Positions 53,109 to 62,258 of a stretch of DNA of 64,000 nucleotides are shown in pieces; the stretch's first letter is position 1, and every line of letters begins with the position of its first letter. The translations under genes and the position numbers were made by a program. Source of the DNA: Bog-950 sp964631835 (GTDB taxonomy: Bacteria > Bacteroidota > Bacteroidia > Chitinophagales > LD1); assembly GCA_964631835.1 (NCBI GenBank), contig CAZWAD010000019.1:1-64000 (forward strand), in the 5' to 3' direction. The notes beneath the pieces are model-generated. The model had not been told where the DNA came from and made no database searches. It saw nothing but the letters and a program-made list of their open reading frames with translations.

Positions 53109-55055
53109 ATGGCAGAAGGTGGTGTTTTAGGCAGAATAAGAGATATTTCCATTGCCAAGAAATTATACTTTGCAGTAGGTATTATGGCTCTGCTTATAGC
53201 CATAGAGTTATTCACACTTTGGTTTTCTATTTCTACTCTTTCTTCAGTGCGGGCATTTGTAGCGGGCGAAGGGTTGTGGTCGAAAGCGCAGAAGGATGCA
53301 GTTTATCATTTACGCAAATATGGCCGTTCTTACCAGGAAGAAGATTATCAGCAGTTCCTGGAATTTATGAAAGTGCCTTTAGGCGACCGAAAAACGCGGC
53401 TTGAATTAATCAAAGAAAATCCCGATTTGAAAGTAGCAAGACAAGGATTTCTGGAAGGGCGAAATCATGAACAGGATATTGACGGCATGATAAATCTTTT
53501 CAGAAGGTTTTATTGGGTGTCCTACATCAAGCAGGCTATAGCGATATGGACAGAAGCTGATGAACAAATTACTCCGCTGCTTGCTATAAGCGAGCAACTT
53601 CATAAAGAAATAAATTTGCCGGCACCGAGTACGAAGAAAATTGATAAACTGCTTTACGAAGTGGATGCAGTTAATGAAAAACTTACTGTTCTTGAAGATA
53701 ATTTCTCATACACTCTTGGTGAGGGTTCGCGTTGGCTGGAAAATCTGGTTTTGAGTTTATTGTTTATCGTGGCACTGACTGTTGAGATAACTGGCCTGTT
53801 GCTTACTATCTCTGTAAGCCGTACTATACAAAAGGGGCTGAATGAAATTATCCGGATTTCGAAAAAAATTGCCAAAGGGGATTTTACAGACCGCGCAAAG
53901 GTGTTTTCGGGTGATGAAATCGGTGCCCTTGCAAATTCATTCAACACAATGGCAGATGAGCTTGCCGAGGGAGAGGAAAGACTTGAAACGATTTTTAGTC
54001 ATGCTCCAAGTGCTGTAATAGTGATTGACAGCTTTGGAAAAATTGTACGATGGAATCCTAAGGCGGAAATAATTTTCGGATGGAAAGCGGGGGAAGTGAC
54101 GGGAAAATTTCTTCATGAAACAATAATACCGGATCAGCACAGGACAGCCCACAGGGAAGGAATAAAACATTTTCATTTAACGGGAGAGGGAAGAGTTTTA
54201 AATAAACCTATTGAAATAACAGCCCTTAATAAAAAAGGTATTGAGTTTGATGTAGAACTAAGTATATCATTGACTAATGTAAAAGGCAAGCATTTTTTTA
54301 TCGGCTTTGTGCGTGATATTACTGAGCGCAAAAAAGCAGCAGAAGAATTAAATATTTATGCCCGCAAACTTGAACAATCAAACGAAAGCCTGGAACAGTT
54401 TGCTTATGTGGCTTCCCACGATTTACAGGAACCACTTCGCACGATTACCAATTTCGTCAGGTTACTTGACGAAAAGCAGCCGGCAAATTCCGACAGCACT
54501 TCTCGCAGGTACATGAATCATGTAGTGAACGCTTCAAACCGGATGAAAGCGCTTATCAGGGATATGCTTTATTTTTCACGCATAGGCAAGCACCACGAAA
54601 ACAAACTTGTAAATTGTGAGAAAGTACTACATGATGTTCTGCAGGATATGGACTTACTCATTAAGGAGAAACATGCACAAATTAAAGCTGGTTTTTTACC
54701 TATGGTAAAATCGAGCGAAACAGAAATTCAGCAGTTATTTCACAACCTGATAAACAACGCTATCAAATTTCACAAACCAGGTGTTGAGCCGGTTATAGAG
54801 ATTGAAGCAAAAAAACAAATCAACAACACCTGGCTGTTTTCCGTAAAAGATAATGGCATTGGCATTGACGAAAAGTATAAAGACAAAATTTTCGTTATTT
54901 TTCAAAGATTGCACAACCAAAACGAATATCCGGGTACAGGTATAGGTCTGGCAACATGCAAAAAGATAGTCGAATTGAATGGCGGTAAAATTTGGGTTGA
55001 ATCACAACCGGAAAAAGGAAGTGTGTTTTATTTTACTTTTCCGGAATCAAAATAA
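53109..55055 (+). CDS. sensor histidine kinase (HAMP-PAS-HisKA)
   Basis: A 648-residue membrane kinase. Helix 1 about residues 20-42, a periplasmic helical sensor of about 165 residues, helix 2 about 211-235, HAMP (236-290, ISKKIAKGDFTDRAKV), PAS with PAC (about 293-410, ending VRDITERKKAAEE), HisKA with His437 (YVASHDLQEPLRTITNFV) and ATPase: N box HNLINNAIKFH, DNGIGID, GTGIGLATCKKIVELNGGKIWVES. The 'SHDLQEPL' form is of the HWE/phytochrome-like group. Flanked by two single-domain response regulators, 20 and 38 bp away, so the three form one operon-like unit. Confidence 0.93.
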   Translation: MAEGGVLGRIRDISIAKKLYFAVGIMALLIAIELFTLWFSISTLSSVRAFVAGEGLWSKAQKDAVYHLRKYGRSYQEEDYQQFLEFMKVPLGDRKTRLELIKENPDLKVARQGFLEGRNHEQDIDGMINLFRRFYWVSYIKQAIAIWTEADEQITPLLAISEQLHKEINLPAPSTKKIDKLLYEVDAVNEKLTVLEDNFSYTLGEGSRWLENLVLSLLFIVALTVEITGLLLTISVSRTIQKGLNEIIRISKKIAKGDFTDRAKVFSGDEIGALANSFNTMADELAEGEERLETIFSHAPSAVIVIDSFGKIVRWNPKAEIIFGWKAGEVTGKFLHETIIPDQHRTAHREGIKHFHLTGEGRVLNKPIEITALNKKGIEFDVELSISLTNVKGKHFFIGFVRDITERKKAAEELNIYARKLEQSNESLEQFAYVASHDLQEPLRTITNFVRLLDEKQPANSDSTSRRYMNHVVNASNRMKALIRDMLYFSRIGKHHENKLVNCEKVLHDVLQDMDLLIKEKHAQIKAGFLPMVKSSETEIQQLFHNLINNAIKFHKPGVEPVIEIEAKKQINNTWLFSVKDNGIGIDEKYKDKIFVIFQRLHNQNEYPGTGIGLATCKKIVELNGGKIWVESQPEKGSVFYFTFPESK

Positions 55056-55093
55056 ATTTCTTAAAAACTCATTCTGAATATAAACCTGTAACT

Positions 55094-55519
55094 GTGAGGA
55101 AAGTGAAATCAATCTTATTGGTAGATGATAACGATTCGGATAACGAGTTCCATGAAATAGTAATTAAGGAAACCAGTATTGCTGAAACTGTAAAAAGTAT
55201 TCCAGACAGCCGCAAAGCATTGGAATACCTGCAGCAGTGTTTTGCAACTAACGGGGGGGGCGATTATAGCCTCCCCGAACTGATTTTTCTTGATATTAAT
55301 ATGCCCGCATTGAATGGTTTTGAGTTTCTGGAAAAACTAAGAGAAATGACGGTACCTGCCGATATGAAAAAGAAGTTCAGAATTTTCATGCTCACCGGCT
55401 CGCTTAATCCTGATGACAGAGAAACTGCCATTACAAAATACGCAGACCTGGTTTCTGGATTTTATATCAAACCACTCACAGATACTGTCTTTCTGAAAAT
55501 TATCAAGGAGAATTTTTAA
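55094..55519 (+). CDS. single-domain response regulator (paralogue)
   Basis: A 141-residue receiver domain with GTG start. DDN (11-13), phosphoacceptor Asp67 in IFLDINMP, Thr at 101 (MLTGS), Lys126 in YIKPL. It shares VKSI.DS and the 'DDN..DNE.H' start with the upstream regulator, so they are paralogues. It probably competes or alternates with the first one for phosphate from the kinase. Confidence 0.9.
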   Translation: MRKVKSILLVDDNDSDNEFHEIVIKETSIAETVKSIPDSRKALEYLQQCFATNGGGDYSLPELIFLDINMPALNGFEFLEKLREMTVPADMKKKFRIFMLTGSLNPDDRETAITKYADLVSGFYIKPLTDTVFLKIIKENF

Positions 55520-55696
55520 ACTTCCCGTTTTGTTATTTACATACCCGGTTTTAACACTGGCTCTGTATTTTTAACTATTTGCCGTACAATAATTGAAAAG
55601 AACCAACCGTTAGAGAAAGGTAGTGCAACAGGTTGTAGAATTTGCTGCATGATTATTTTAAATTTTTTCTTAAAACCAAAACTAAAATCAATAGGT

Positions 55697-56623
55697 ATGG
55701 AAACCAATCAAAACGGAGCAGTAAATAAAAAGGGATATATCAGTGCTATTGTAGTGCTGCTGCTCATTAACAGTTTTACCCTTTACATGTTTTTTTCAGA
55801 ACGCACAGTAAAAACGGATTTAACATCACAAAAAATCGAGTTGCAGCACCAATTCAGGGATTTGTCAGATACGCTCAACCTTCGCAATACGGAGTTGGAG
55901 CAGTATGTGGGCAAGAATGCCGAACTTGATAAAATAATTGCCGAAAAGCAGGAAGCAATGGACAAGCAGAAGAAGGAAATTGCCCGCCTGTTTTCTAAAA
56001 ACAAAATGACCCAGGCAGAGTTGAGCAAAGCCAGAGACCTGATAGCACAGTATCAATCCTCCATCTCTGATATGACAGCTAAAATTGAGCAGCTGACTCG
56101 TGAGAATGAACAGTTGGTGGCTTCTAACCAGCAACTTTCAACAGATTTAACTTCCGAAAAAGCCACTACTGCAAATCTTACTGAGCAAAACAAGGGGCTT
56201 TCTAAGAAAGTGGAAGTCGGTTCGCTTCTTCAGCTGAAGAATGTTGATGTAGCTGCTGTGAAAACCCGTAATAATGGAAAAGAAGTGGAGGTGAAAAGAG
56301 CTAAAGTGGCTCAGAACCTGCGCATAAAATTTGAAACTGGTGAAAATAAAGTGCTCGACCCCGGAACGGTGAATCTATATGTAAGAATCATCAATCCGAA
56401 AGGAGAAACCATTGCTGTAGCTGACCAGGGTTCAGGAACAATAGCCTCTGCGGAATCTACCGAACCTGTGATGTACACTAAGAAAGCGGAAATAGATTAC
56501 AACCAGGCTAACAAACCGGTGGTGGTGTATTGGGGAATGAATATACAGGAACCGGGAACTTATAAAGTAGAGGTTTATCAGAACGGGCATGTAATCGGAC
56601 AAGGCTCGGTTCAGTTAAGTTAG
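55697..56623 (+). CDS. membrane-anchored coiled-coil protein
   Basis: A 308-residue protein starting at ATG 55697 (upstream residues do not fit). One membrane helix (about 14-34, GYISAIVVLLLINSFTLYMFF), then a long coiled coil (about 40-170: LSDTLNLRNTELEQYVGKNAELDKIIAEKQEAMDKQKKEIARLF), and a beta-rich C-terminal domain (about 180-308) with NVDVAAVKTRNNGKEVEVKRAKVAQNLRIKFETGENKVLDPGTVNLYVRIINPKGETI. No named family. It follows the RR by 177 bp and is ended by a good terminator. Confidence 0.78.
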   Translation: METNQNGAVNKKGYISAIVVLLLINSFTLYMFFSERTVKTDLTSQKIELQHQFRDLSDTLNLRNTELEQYVGKNAELDKIIAEKQEAMDKQKKEIARLFSKNKMTQAELSKARDLIAQYQSSISDMTAKIEQLTRENEQLVASNQQLSTDLTSEKATTANLTEQNKGLSKKVEVGSLLQLKNVDVAAVKTRNNGKEVEVKRAKVAQNLRIKFETGENKVLDPGTVNLYVRIINPKGETIAVADQGSGTIASAESTEPVMYTKKAEIDYNQANKPVVVYWGMNIQEPGTYKVEVYQNGHVIGQGSVQLS

Positions 56624-56677
56624 AAAGTAAAAGAGTGGTTCCCTTAAAAGAAGGGTTTCCTCTTAGTTGGGTGAGGG

Positions 56678-56712
56678 GTCCCTCCGGTAAAACGGGGGGA
56701 CTTTTCCTTTTT
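56678..56712 (+). terminator. terminator shared by convergent genes
   Basis: GTCCCTCCG (56678-56686), loop GTAAAA, then CGGGGGGAC (56693-56701), one G-T mismatch, followed by TTTTCCTTTTT. It ends the coiled-coil gene; its T-tract overlaps the stop of the convergent SprB gene. Confidence 0.78.
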
Positions 56713-59700
56713 AACGGATCAGTGTAACAGTACCGGTAAACAACTTTTCGGAGTAGTTGTCAATGTAAACAACCTTTACGGTGTAAACAAAAACTGCCGG
56801 GTTCAGTAACCGGTCTTTATAAACCCCATTCCATTTAAAATTCATATCACTGTTCTCGTACACTTTCTCGCCCCACCGGTCAAATACTTTCACATCGAAC
56901 TGTTTCCACGCTTCCTTATTACCGAAAACCTCAAAGTAATCATTGGCTCCGTCACCGTTGGGAGTGAATGCGTTCGGGATAAACACTGTGTATGCGGGAA
57001 TTACATTTACACGGACGGTGTCGGTCGCAATACAGCCGTTCACATCGGTGCCGGTTACCTGATATGTAATGCTTTGCAGTGGCGATGAGACGGGTGAAGT
57101 GCAATTTGTGCAGTTTAAACCATGTGCAGGAATCCAAAACACTGTTCCGAAACTGCTTCCGAAAGGAGTAACATTCAGGTTTACGATTTCACCGAGGTCA
57201 ATGGTAACCGTATCCGGTGTAGCATCAATACTAAAAATGGAATCATTTCCCACATAGAAGAAAGAATCTGCCGTACAGTTGTGTGCATCGGTAATTACTA
57301 TAGAATATATGCCTGTATCAAGTGCAAATAAATCTTCGGTAGTTGAGCCATTGCTCCACAAATAACTTAAAGGAGGAAAGGAAGTAGTTGCAACTATATC
57401 TATAGAGCCATTTTGCAGTGGAAAGCAAAGAACATTTGTAACCACTCCATTCACCATCACTCCCGGAAGTTCGGCAACAATTAAATTGTTTGCTGAAGAT
57501 GCACATCCGTTATTGTCGGTTACCGTAACACTATAATTCCCTCCTGAAAGATTTGAATTAATCTGCGAATTGCTTCCGCCTGTGCTCCAATTGAAAGTAT
57601 AGCCCGGAGTTCCTCCCGAGGGATTTATGTCAATGCTTCCATCACCGTGGTTAGGACATGATACATTAACAATAACCGGGTTCAGGGTTATGGCTGTAGG
57701 TTCGGTAATTGAAATACTGCCGGTGGAATAACTGCAGTTGTTGGCATCGGTTATAGTAACAGAGTAAGTTCCCGCAGGCAATCCCGTTCGGTTTGGAGAA
57801 TTTACAGACGGGGTCGTATTCCATTGATACGAATACGCAGGCACACCACCGGTTACAGTGATTGTTATTGCTCCGGTAGAAGCACCATTGCAATCAACAT
57901 TTGTAAACGATGAAGTTGCTTGTAGCTGAAGGGGCTGATTGATAACAACGCTTGCTGTTTGAAAACAGAAATTGGCATCAGTCACAACAACTGAGTAATT
58001 TCCCGAAGCCAGAGAACTGGCTGTTGCTGTTGTTTGAACCGGATTTGTATTCCACGCATAACTATAGCCGGGAGTGCCTCCTGCAGCTGTAACCGTTGCG
58101 CTGCCGGTTGCATTACTAAAACAAAGCACATCAACAGTTGAAGTTGATAAACTTAAAGGCGCACCAGGCTGAGAAATTGTTTCGCTTGCCGTAGCTGAAC
58201 ATCCCTGAATATCGGTAACAGTAACATTATAAGTTCCGGCAATCAATTGTGAAACCGAAGAAGTGGTTTGAACCGGATTTGTATTCCAGTTATATGAATA
58301 GCCACCGTAACTGCCACTGGCTGTTACCGCTACACTTCCGGTTGCATCGCCAAAACAAAGAACATCGTTATGAGAAGTTACAAGTGTTAATGCTGTAGGT
58401 GGCGGAGCGATAGTAATTGTTGCTGTGGCTGAGCATGCCTGAGCATCTATTGCGGTTACGGTATAAGTTCCCGCTGGAATATTGGTAACATTCTGTGTAT
58501 TCTGAACAGGAACAGTATTCCATGAGTACAAATATCCCGGTGTTCCGCCCGAAGCATTAGCGGTTGCTGTTGTTGCAGGTTGCCCGAAACAAAGCGGTGC
58601 GGTTTGTGTTGCTGTTACACTTACCGGGGTAGCCGGTTGATTAATAGTGGATGAAATACTTGCCGTACAGTTATTCGCATCGGTTACAGTAACTACATAA
58701 GTTCCTGCCATAAGGTTTGATGCAGTAGATGTGGTTTGTGCCGGTGTGGTGGTCCAACTGTATGTATATCCGGTTGTTCCACCTGATGGAGTAACCGTAG
58801 CGCTTCCGTTATTTCCTCCAAAGCATGAAACATCGGTGTGAACTTCGGAAAGTGAAAGTGGCGATGCCGGTTGGCTGATAGTTCCGCTTGCGGTAATTGT
58901 GCAAGTGTTTGCATCGGTAACGGTTGCCGTATACGTTCCCGCTGGTAAATTAGAAGCTGTGCCCGTTGTTTGAGCTGGTACGGAGTTCCAGTTATAAGTA
59001 TAACCGGAAGTTCCTCCCGAAGGGGTGGCAGTAATTGTTCCGGTGCTTTGCCCGAAACACAATACATCGGTTTTGGTAATGGTTGCGGTTAATGCAGTTG
59101 GCTGTATTATTGTAGCGCTTGCACTTGCTGTACATAAAGTGACATCAGTTACTGTTACTGTATAATTTCCGGCAGGCAGGTTCACTGCGTTTGCAGTTGT
59201 CTGCACGGGAGTTGTATTCCATGAATAAGTAAAACCCGGATTTCCGCCCGTAATGTTTGAAGTGATTGAGCCGGTGCTTTGACCAAAGCAGGCAACATGG
59301 GAAGGTGTTAAAGTAACTACCGGTGAATTGGGAGGAGGGAATAGTGTAAACGATGCTGAAGCCGTACATAAGTTCACATCGGTTACCGTTACCGTATATG
59401 AGCCGCTGCTCAGGTTTGTAGCTGTGGGTGTGGCTTGCACCGGTGTGGTATTCCAGGAATATGAATAGCCCGGTGTGCCGCCTGTAGGAACAGCGGTTAT
59501 CGTTCCTCCCACGGTACATGTAGGGTCAACGGTTGTGCCGGTAACGGTTAACACGGTTGATTGTGTAACTACAATACTCGCAGTAGCCGTGCATGAGTTG
59601 GCATCGGTGGCGGTAATAGTATAAGTTCCGGCAAAGAGGTTACTGTTGTTTTGGGTGGTTCTTCCGTTGCTCCACAAAAAGCTGAAAGGCGCAGTGCCGC

Positions 59701-60628
59701 CCGAATAACTCATATATGCCGAACCGGTAGCTCCGCAGAGGGCATTATTAACCGTTGGAGTCAGCACAATGGGCTGCGGCTGGGTAATATTTACTGTGGC
59801 GGTAGATGTACAGGTATTAGCATCGGTTACTGTAACGGTATAACTTCCGGGGCCGACATTATCAAGCACGCTGTCCGTTTGAACCGGTGTGGAGTTCCAT
59901 GAAAAAGTAAACGGAGGATTTTGCCCCACCGGATGAGCTGTTGCCATTCCGTTGTTCATTCCTGCGCAGGAAACATTTTGATTCAATGCCACTATTACGT
60001 TCACATTTCCGGGCATCACCGGTCCTATATTATCTACCAGAATGTAAGGCTGGTCGGTACTCAAAGGGTTGCATCCGAGGCTGTTGATGCGGAACATCAC
60101 CCAGGTAAAATTCTGAGTGGGAACAAACGAAACCGTATAAGTCATCCAAACATCCATGGGGGTAATGTTGCCCGAACTCCACAGCAGCACACCGCTGCCT
60201 GAATTATCATCGCAGGGTCCGAAGCCGCCCCATATCTGCAACTCGGCACAACCGGGAACAATGCCTCCGCCTGTAGTTGATGAATTGGCAAGGTCAATGG
60301 TAAATGAATAATTGGTTCCTGACACAAAAGGAGTGCTCAACTGTTCGCAGGCACCTTCCTGCCACGAAGCTGATACCTGGTGAACCAGACCGAGGTAAGA
60401 ACTGCCGTTGGTGGGCGGTAAAGTTACTCCCCAGCTTCCGGGCTGGGTATCGGGTGTTTGCCCGGGCATGCATACCGACCACGGACCGGGAGTAACATGC
60501 GGTTGAGGGGTGCCCTCAAACGATGGGTTTACAAAGTTGATAATAGGCAATGGCGTACACTGTGAGTAACCAGCTTCGACTATTAAAAGAGCAAGGAAAA
60601 ATGACGTTAGGCGTACAAATATTTTCAT
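56711..60628 (-). CDS. SprB-repeat T9SS type B surface protein
   Basis: A 1305-residue exported protein from ATG 60628; signal LTSFFLALLIVEAGYSQ. Residues about 20-215 repeat the N-terminal module of the 391-2079 protein (NPSFEG, TPDTQPGSWG, YILVDNIGPV). Then come 12 SprB-type repeats of ~75-78 residues, each with 'GGTPGYSYSWN...AGTYTVTVTDANxCTATA', about 216-1130. An Ig-like region follows (about 1130-1215), then a type B tail FIPNAFTPNGDGANDYFEVFG...FDRWGEKVYEN (gliding-motility-associated C-terminal domain). Likely a very large surface adhesin as in SprB-like gliding proteins. Unlike its 391-2079 relative, it has a type B tail. Confidence 0.93.
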   Translation of the reverse strand: MKIFVRLTSFFLALLIVEAGYSQCTPLPIINFVNPSFEGTPQPHVTPGPWSVCMPGQTPDTQPGSWGVTLPPTNGSSYLGLVHQVSASWQEGACEQLSTPFVSGTNYSFTIDLANSSTTGGGIVPGCAELQIWGGFGPCDDNSGSGVLLWSSGNITPMDVWMTYTVSFVPTQNFTWVMFRINSLGCNPLSTDQPYILVDNIGPVMPGNVNVIVALNQNVSCAGMNNGMATAHPVGQNPPFTFSWNSTPVQTDSVLDNVGPGSYTVTVTDANTCTSTATVNITQPQPIVLTPTVNNALCGATGSAYMSYSGGTAPFSFLWSNGRTTQNNSNLFAGTYTITATDANSCTATASIVVTQSTVLTVTGTTVDPTCTVGGTITAVPTGGTPGYSYSWNTTPVQATPTATNLSSGSYTVTVTDVNLCTASASFTLFPPPNSPVVTLTPSHVACFGQSTGSITSNITGGNPGFTYSWNTTPVQTTANAVNLPAGNYTVTVTDVTLCTASASATIIQPTALTATITKTDVLCFGQSTGTITATPSGGTSGYTYNWNSVPAQTTGTASNLPAGTYTATVTDANTCTITASGTISQPASPLSLSEVHTDVSCFGGNNGSATVTPSGGTTGYTYSWTTTPAQTTSTASNLMAGTYVVTVTDANNCTASISSTINQPATPVSVTATQTAPLCFGQPATTATANASGGTPGYLYSWNTVPVQNTQNVTNIPAGTYTVTAIDAQACSATATITIAPPPTALTLVTSHNDVLCFGDATGSVAVTASGSYGGYSYNWNTNPVQTTSSVSQLIAGTYNVTVTDIQGCSATASETISQPGAPLSLSTSTVDVLCFSNATGSATVTAAGGTPGYSYAWNTNPVQTTATASSLASGNYSVVVTDANFCFQTASVVINQPLQLQATSSFTNVDCNGASTGAITITVTGGVPAYSYQWNTTPSVNSPNRTGLPAGTYSVTITDANNCSYSTGSISITEPTAITLNPVIVNVSCPNHGDGSIDINPSGGTPGYTFNWSTGGSNSQINSNLSGGNYSVTVTDNNGCASSANNLIVAELPGVMVNGVVTNVLCFPLQNGSIDIVATTSFPPLSYLWSNGSTTEDLFALDTGIYSIVITDAHNCTADSFFYVGNDSIFSIDATPDTVTIDLGEIVNLNVTPFGSSFGTVFWIPAHGLNCTNCTSPVSSPLQSITYQVTGTDVNGCIATDTVRVNVIPAYTVFIPNAFTPNGDGANDYFEVFGNKEAWKQFDVKVFDRWGEKVYENSDMNFKWNGVYKDRLLNPAVFVYTVKVVYIDNYSEKLFTGTVTLIR

Positions 60629-60733
60629 TAGCGGGCGACTGATACAAATAGAATGAAAAAAAGGCAATTGAGTTGTATGCCTTAGAAAATAATTATTGAC
60701 AGAGCAGGTTGGGGGTAAATTAAAGCGCAACAC

Positions 60734-60777
60734 CTCCATTGCTGTGCAAAGGGAGATGTTGCGGGGGCTATAAAATT
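60734..60777. repeat. dispersed hairpin element, copy 3
   Basis: Contains GCAAAGGGAGATGTTGC and forms a hairpin with GCAACACCTCC just upstream (arms differ by one base). The other copies are at 15197-15240 and 17076-17114. It overlaps the end of the PEGA-like gene by 2 bp. Confidence 0.6.
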
Positions 60778-61432
60778 ATTTTGCTAGTCGGCTTTGCATT
60801 TCGGGAATAACATTATCATAAACCCTTAGTAGTCTATCCCATGTTTCAAATTTTTCATCTTCTCTTGCACTGGTGGCGGTTTCGCTTCTCTCAGAAATTA
60901 TTTTGACTTTATAGGAAAGTGGATTTTCATTACCCATTTTTATCACAAGCCGTGTGCGTATGGTTACAGGGCCGAATTTTTTAACGGCCCATGCTGTTCT
61001 TAAATAACCGGTGCTTTTATCGGTTACTTCGATAACATCGAATGCACCCGTAATTATTGAACTTAGCTTTTTCCATGCTTCTTCTTCTGATTTATCGGTT
61101 TTTATATCTATATCCCTATTGGCTAAATCATTTGTGCTGGAGCTCTCGAAAGAGGCGTCTTTTTGTAAGGCGATGAATTCGCTTTTGGGCAATTTCATGA
61201 CGCCATCGTTTTTGTAGTTTCTTTCTTCGGTGATGTAACCGGTTTTTTTCACTTTTACGTTAACGGTGGAATTTTTTGCCACTTTAATTTCGGCTTTGCC
61301 GGACGAAACCAATGAACCGTTAACAAAAATTTGTGCATCGGCATCGGTAGATAGTTTAATTGTAACCGTGCCGGCAATAGTTAAAGTTGCTGCGCAGAAA
61401 ATAATAAATAACGTTGCTGTAATCTTTTTCAT
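60776..61432 (-). CDS. exported PEGA-like protein
   Basis: A 218-residue protein; signal peptide KKITATLFIIFCAATLTIAG. Residues about 22-75 resemble a PEGA domain (TVTIKLSTDADAQIFVNGSLVSSGKAEIKVAKNSTVNVKVKKTGYITEE). The rest is helical/beta of no known family. Periplasmic; perhaps a membrane-bound peptidoglycan- or stress-linked protein. Its stop overlaps the dispersed hairpin at 60734-60777, which could act in mRNA stability. Confidence 0.75.
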   Translation of the reverse strand: MKKITATLFIIFCAATLTIAGTVTIKLSTDADAQIFVNGSLVSSGKAEIKVAKNSTVNVKVKKTGYITEERNYKNDGVMKLPKSEFIALQKDASFESSSTNDLANRDIDIKTDKSEEEAWKKLSSIITGAFDVIEVTDKSTGYLRTAWAVKKFGPVTIRTRLVIKMGNENPLSYKVKIISERSETATSAREDEKFETWDRLLRVYDNVIPEMQSRLAK

Positions 61433-61462
61433 CTTCTTTTCTTTTTATAGTTATTAAATAAT

Positions 61463-62197
61463 TTATGCAATTCCAATGGCAAAGGGGCCTGTCCAGGGGC
61501 CAGAGAGCTCGGGGCGTTTGGTATTGTACCAGCGCAGGTAAACAAGCGCCAGCTTGCCTTTGCTCAACACCCCGAAGTTAACAATGAACACCGCTTTGGT
61601 AAACAGCTCCTTAACCATAGCCTGGGTATTAGGGTCGGGCAGCCCTTCGGGTGGTTCGGGGTTGGGGTTTGGTCCGGGGGTATTTCCAACACCGCCCTGC
61701 AACTGGTGGGCTACCTGAATAGCATCGGCATCGGGGTGTTTGCTGGGGTGCTTGCTGTCGTGCCCGGGGCGGCAGGTAAATTCTACCAGCCCGCCATTGA
61801 GCGAAACAGTTTCGTAAACTACCGAATCGGTAATGGGTGAGTGGGAGTGGGTAGGTTCAGCTCTTTCAATTTTAAAGTTAAAAACTGTTTCATCGTCACT
61901 GGTAGCATCGGGGTCGGCAACCATAATATTGAGCAGGGGGCGTGCGAATTCGCTGAACTCTTTCATAAAGTTGCGCACCTGCTCTTTCACTGCGCTGGTG
62001 CTTTGCAGCGGGTCAATGTATTTGGGGTAAAGGGTATCGCGCCAAAACACCCGTTTGGTGTTCCAGTCGGTGCCGTTTTGAATACTCAGCCCCAGGCGCT
62101 CGCGGTTGGTGGGGGTGCCTGCCGCCAGGTAATCATCGGTGTTGTTAATGTAAGCGTTAAATTCAGGGATAGCTTCGGGGACGCGTGAATTACTCAT
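61463..62197 (-). CDS. hypothetical protein beside array 3
   Basis: A 244-residue protein without a signal peptide. N-terminal pattern FNAYINNTDDYLAAGTPTNRERLGLS...WNTKRVFWRDTLYPKYIDPLQSTSAVKEQVRNFMKEFSEFARPLLN, a middle Pro/His-rich linker (DSKHPSKHPDA; PGPNPNPEPPEGLPDPN), and an end VYLRWYNTKRPELSGPWTGPFAIGI. From general memory it resembles an uncharacterised Bacteroidota family with a 'RW.NT....GPW' end, but I cannot name it. It lies 61 bp downstream of array 3, which is on its 5' side, so the array might affect its expression. Confidence 0.7.
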   Translation of the reverse strand: MSNSRVPEAIPEFNAYINNTDDYLAAGTPTNRERLGLSIQNGTDWNTKRVFWRDTLYPKYIDPLQSTSAVKEQVRNFMKEFSEFARPLLNIMVADPDATSDDETVFNFKIERAEPTHSHSPITDSVVYETVSLNGGLVEFTCRPGHDSKHPSKHPDADAIQVAHQLQGGVGNTPGPNPNPEPPEGLPDPNTQAMVKELFTKAVFIVNFGVLSKGKLALVYLRWYNTKRPELSGPWTGPFAIGIA

Positions 62198-62258
62198 GAC
62201 TTAAGGTTTTAGGGTTAAAAAATGGGTTTTTGATGAAAAACGAGGTGAAATTGGCTTT

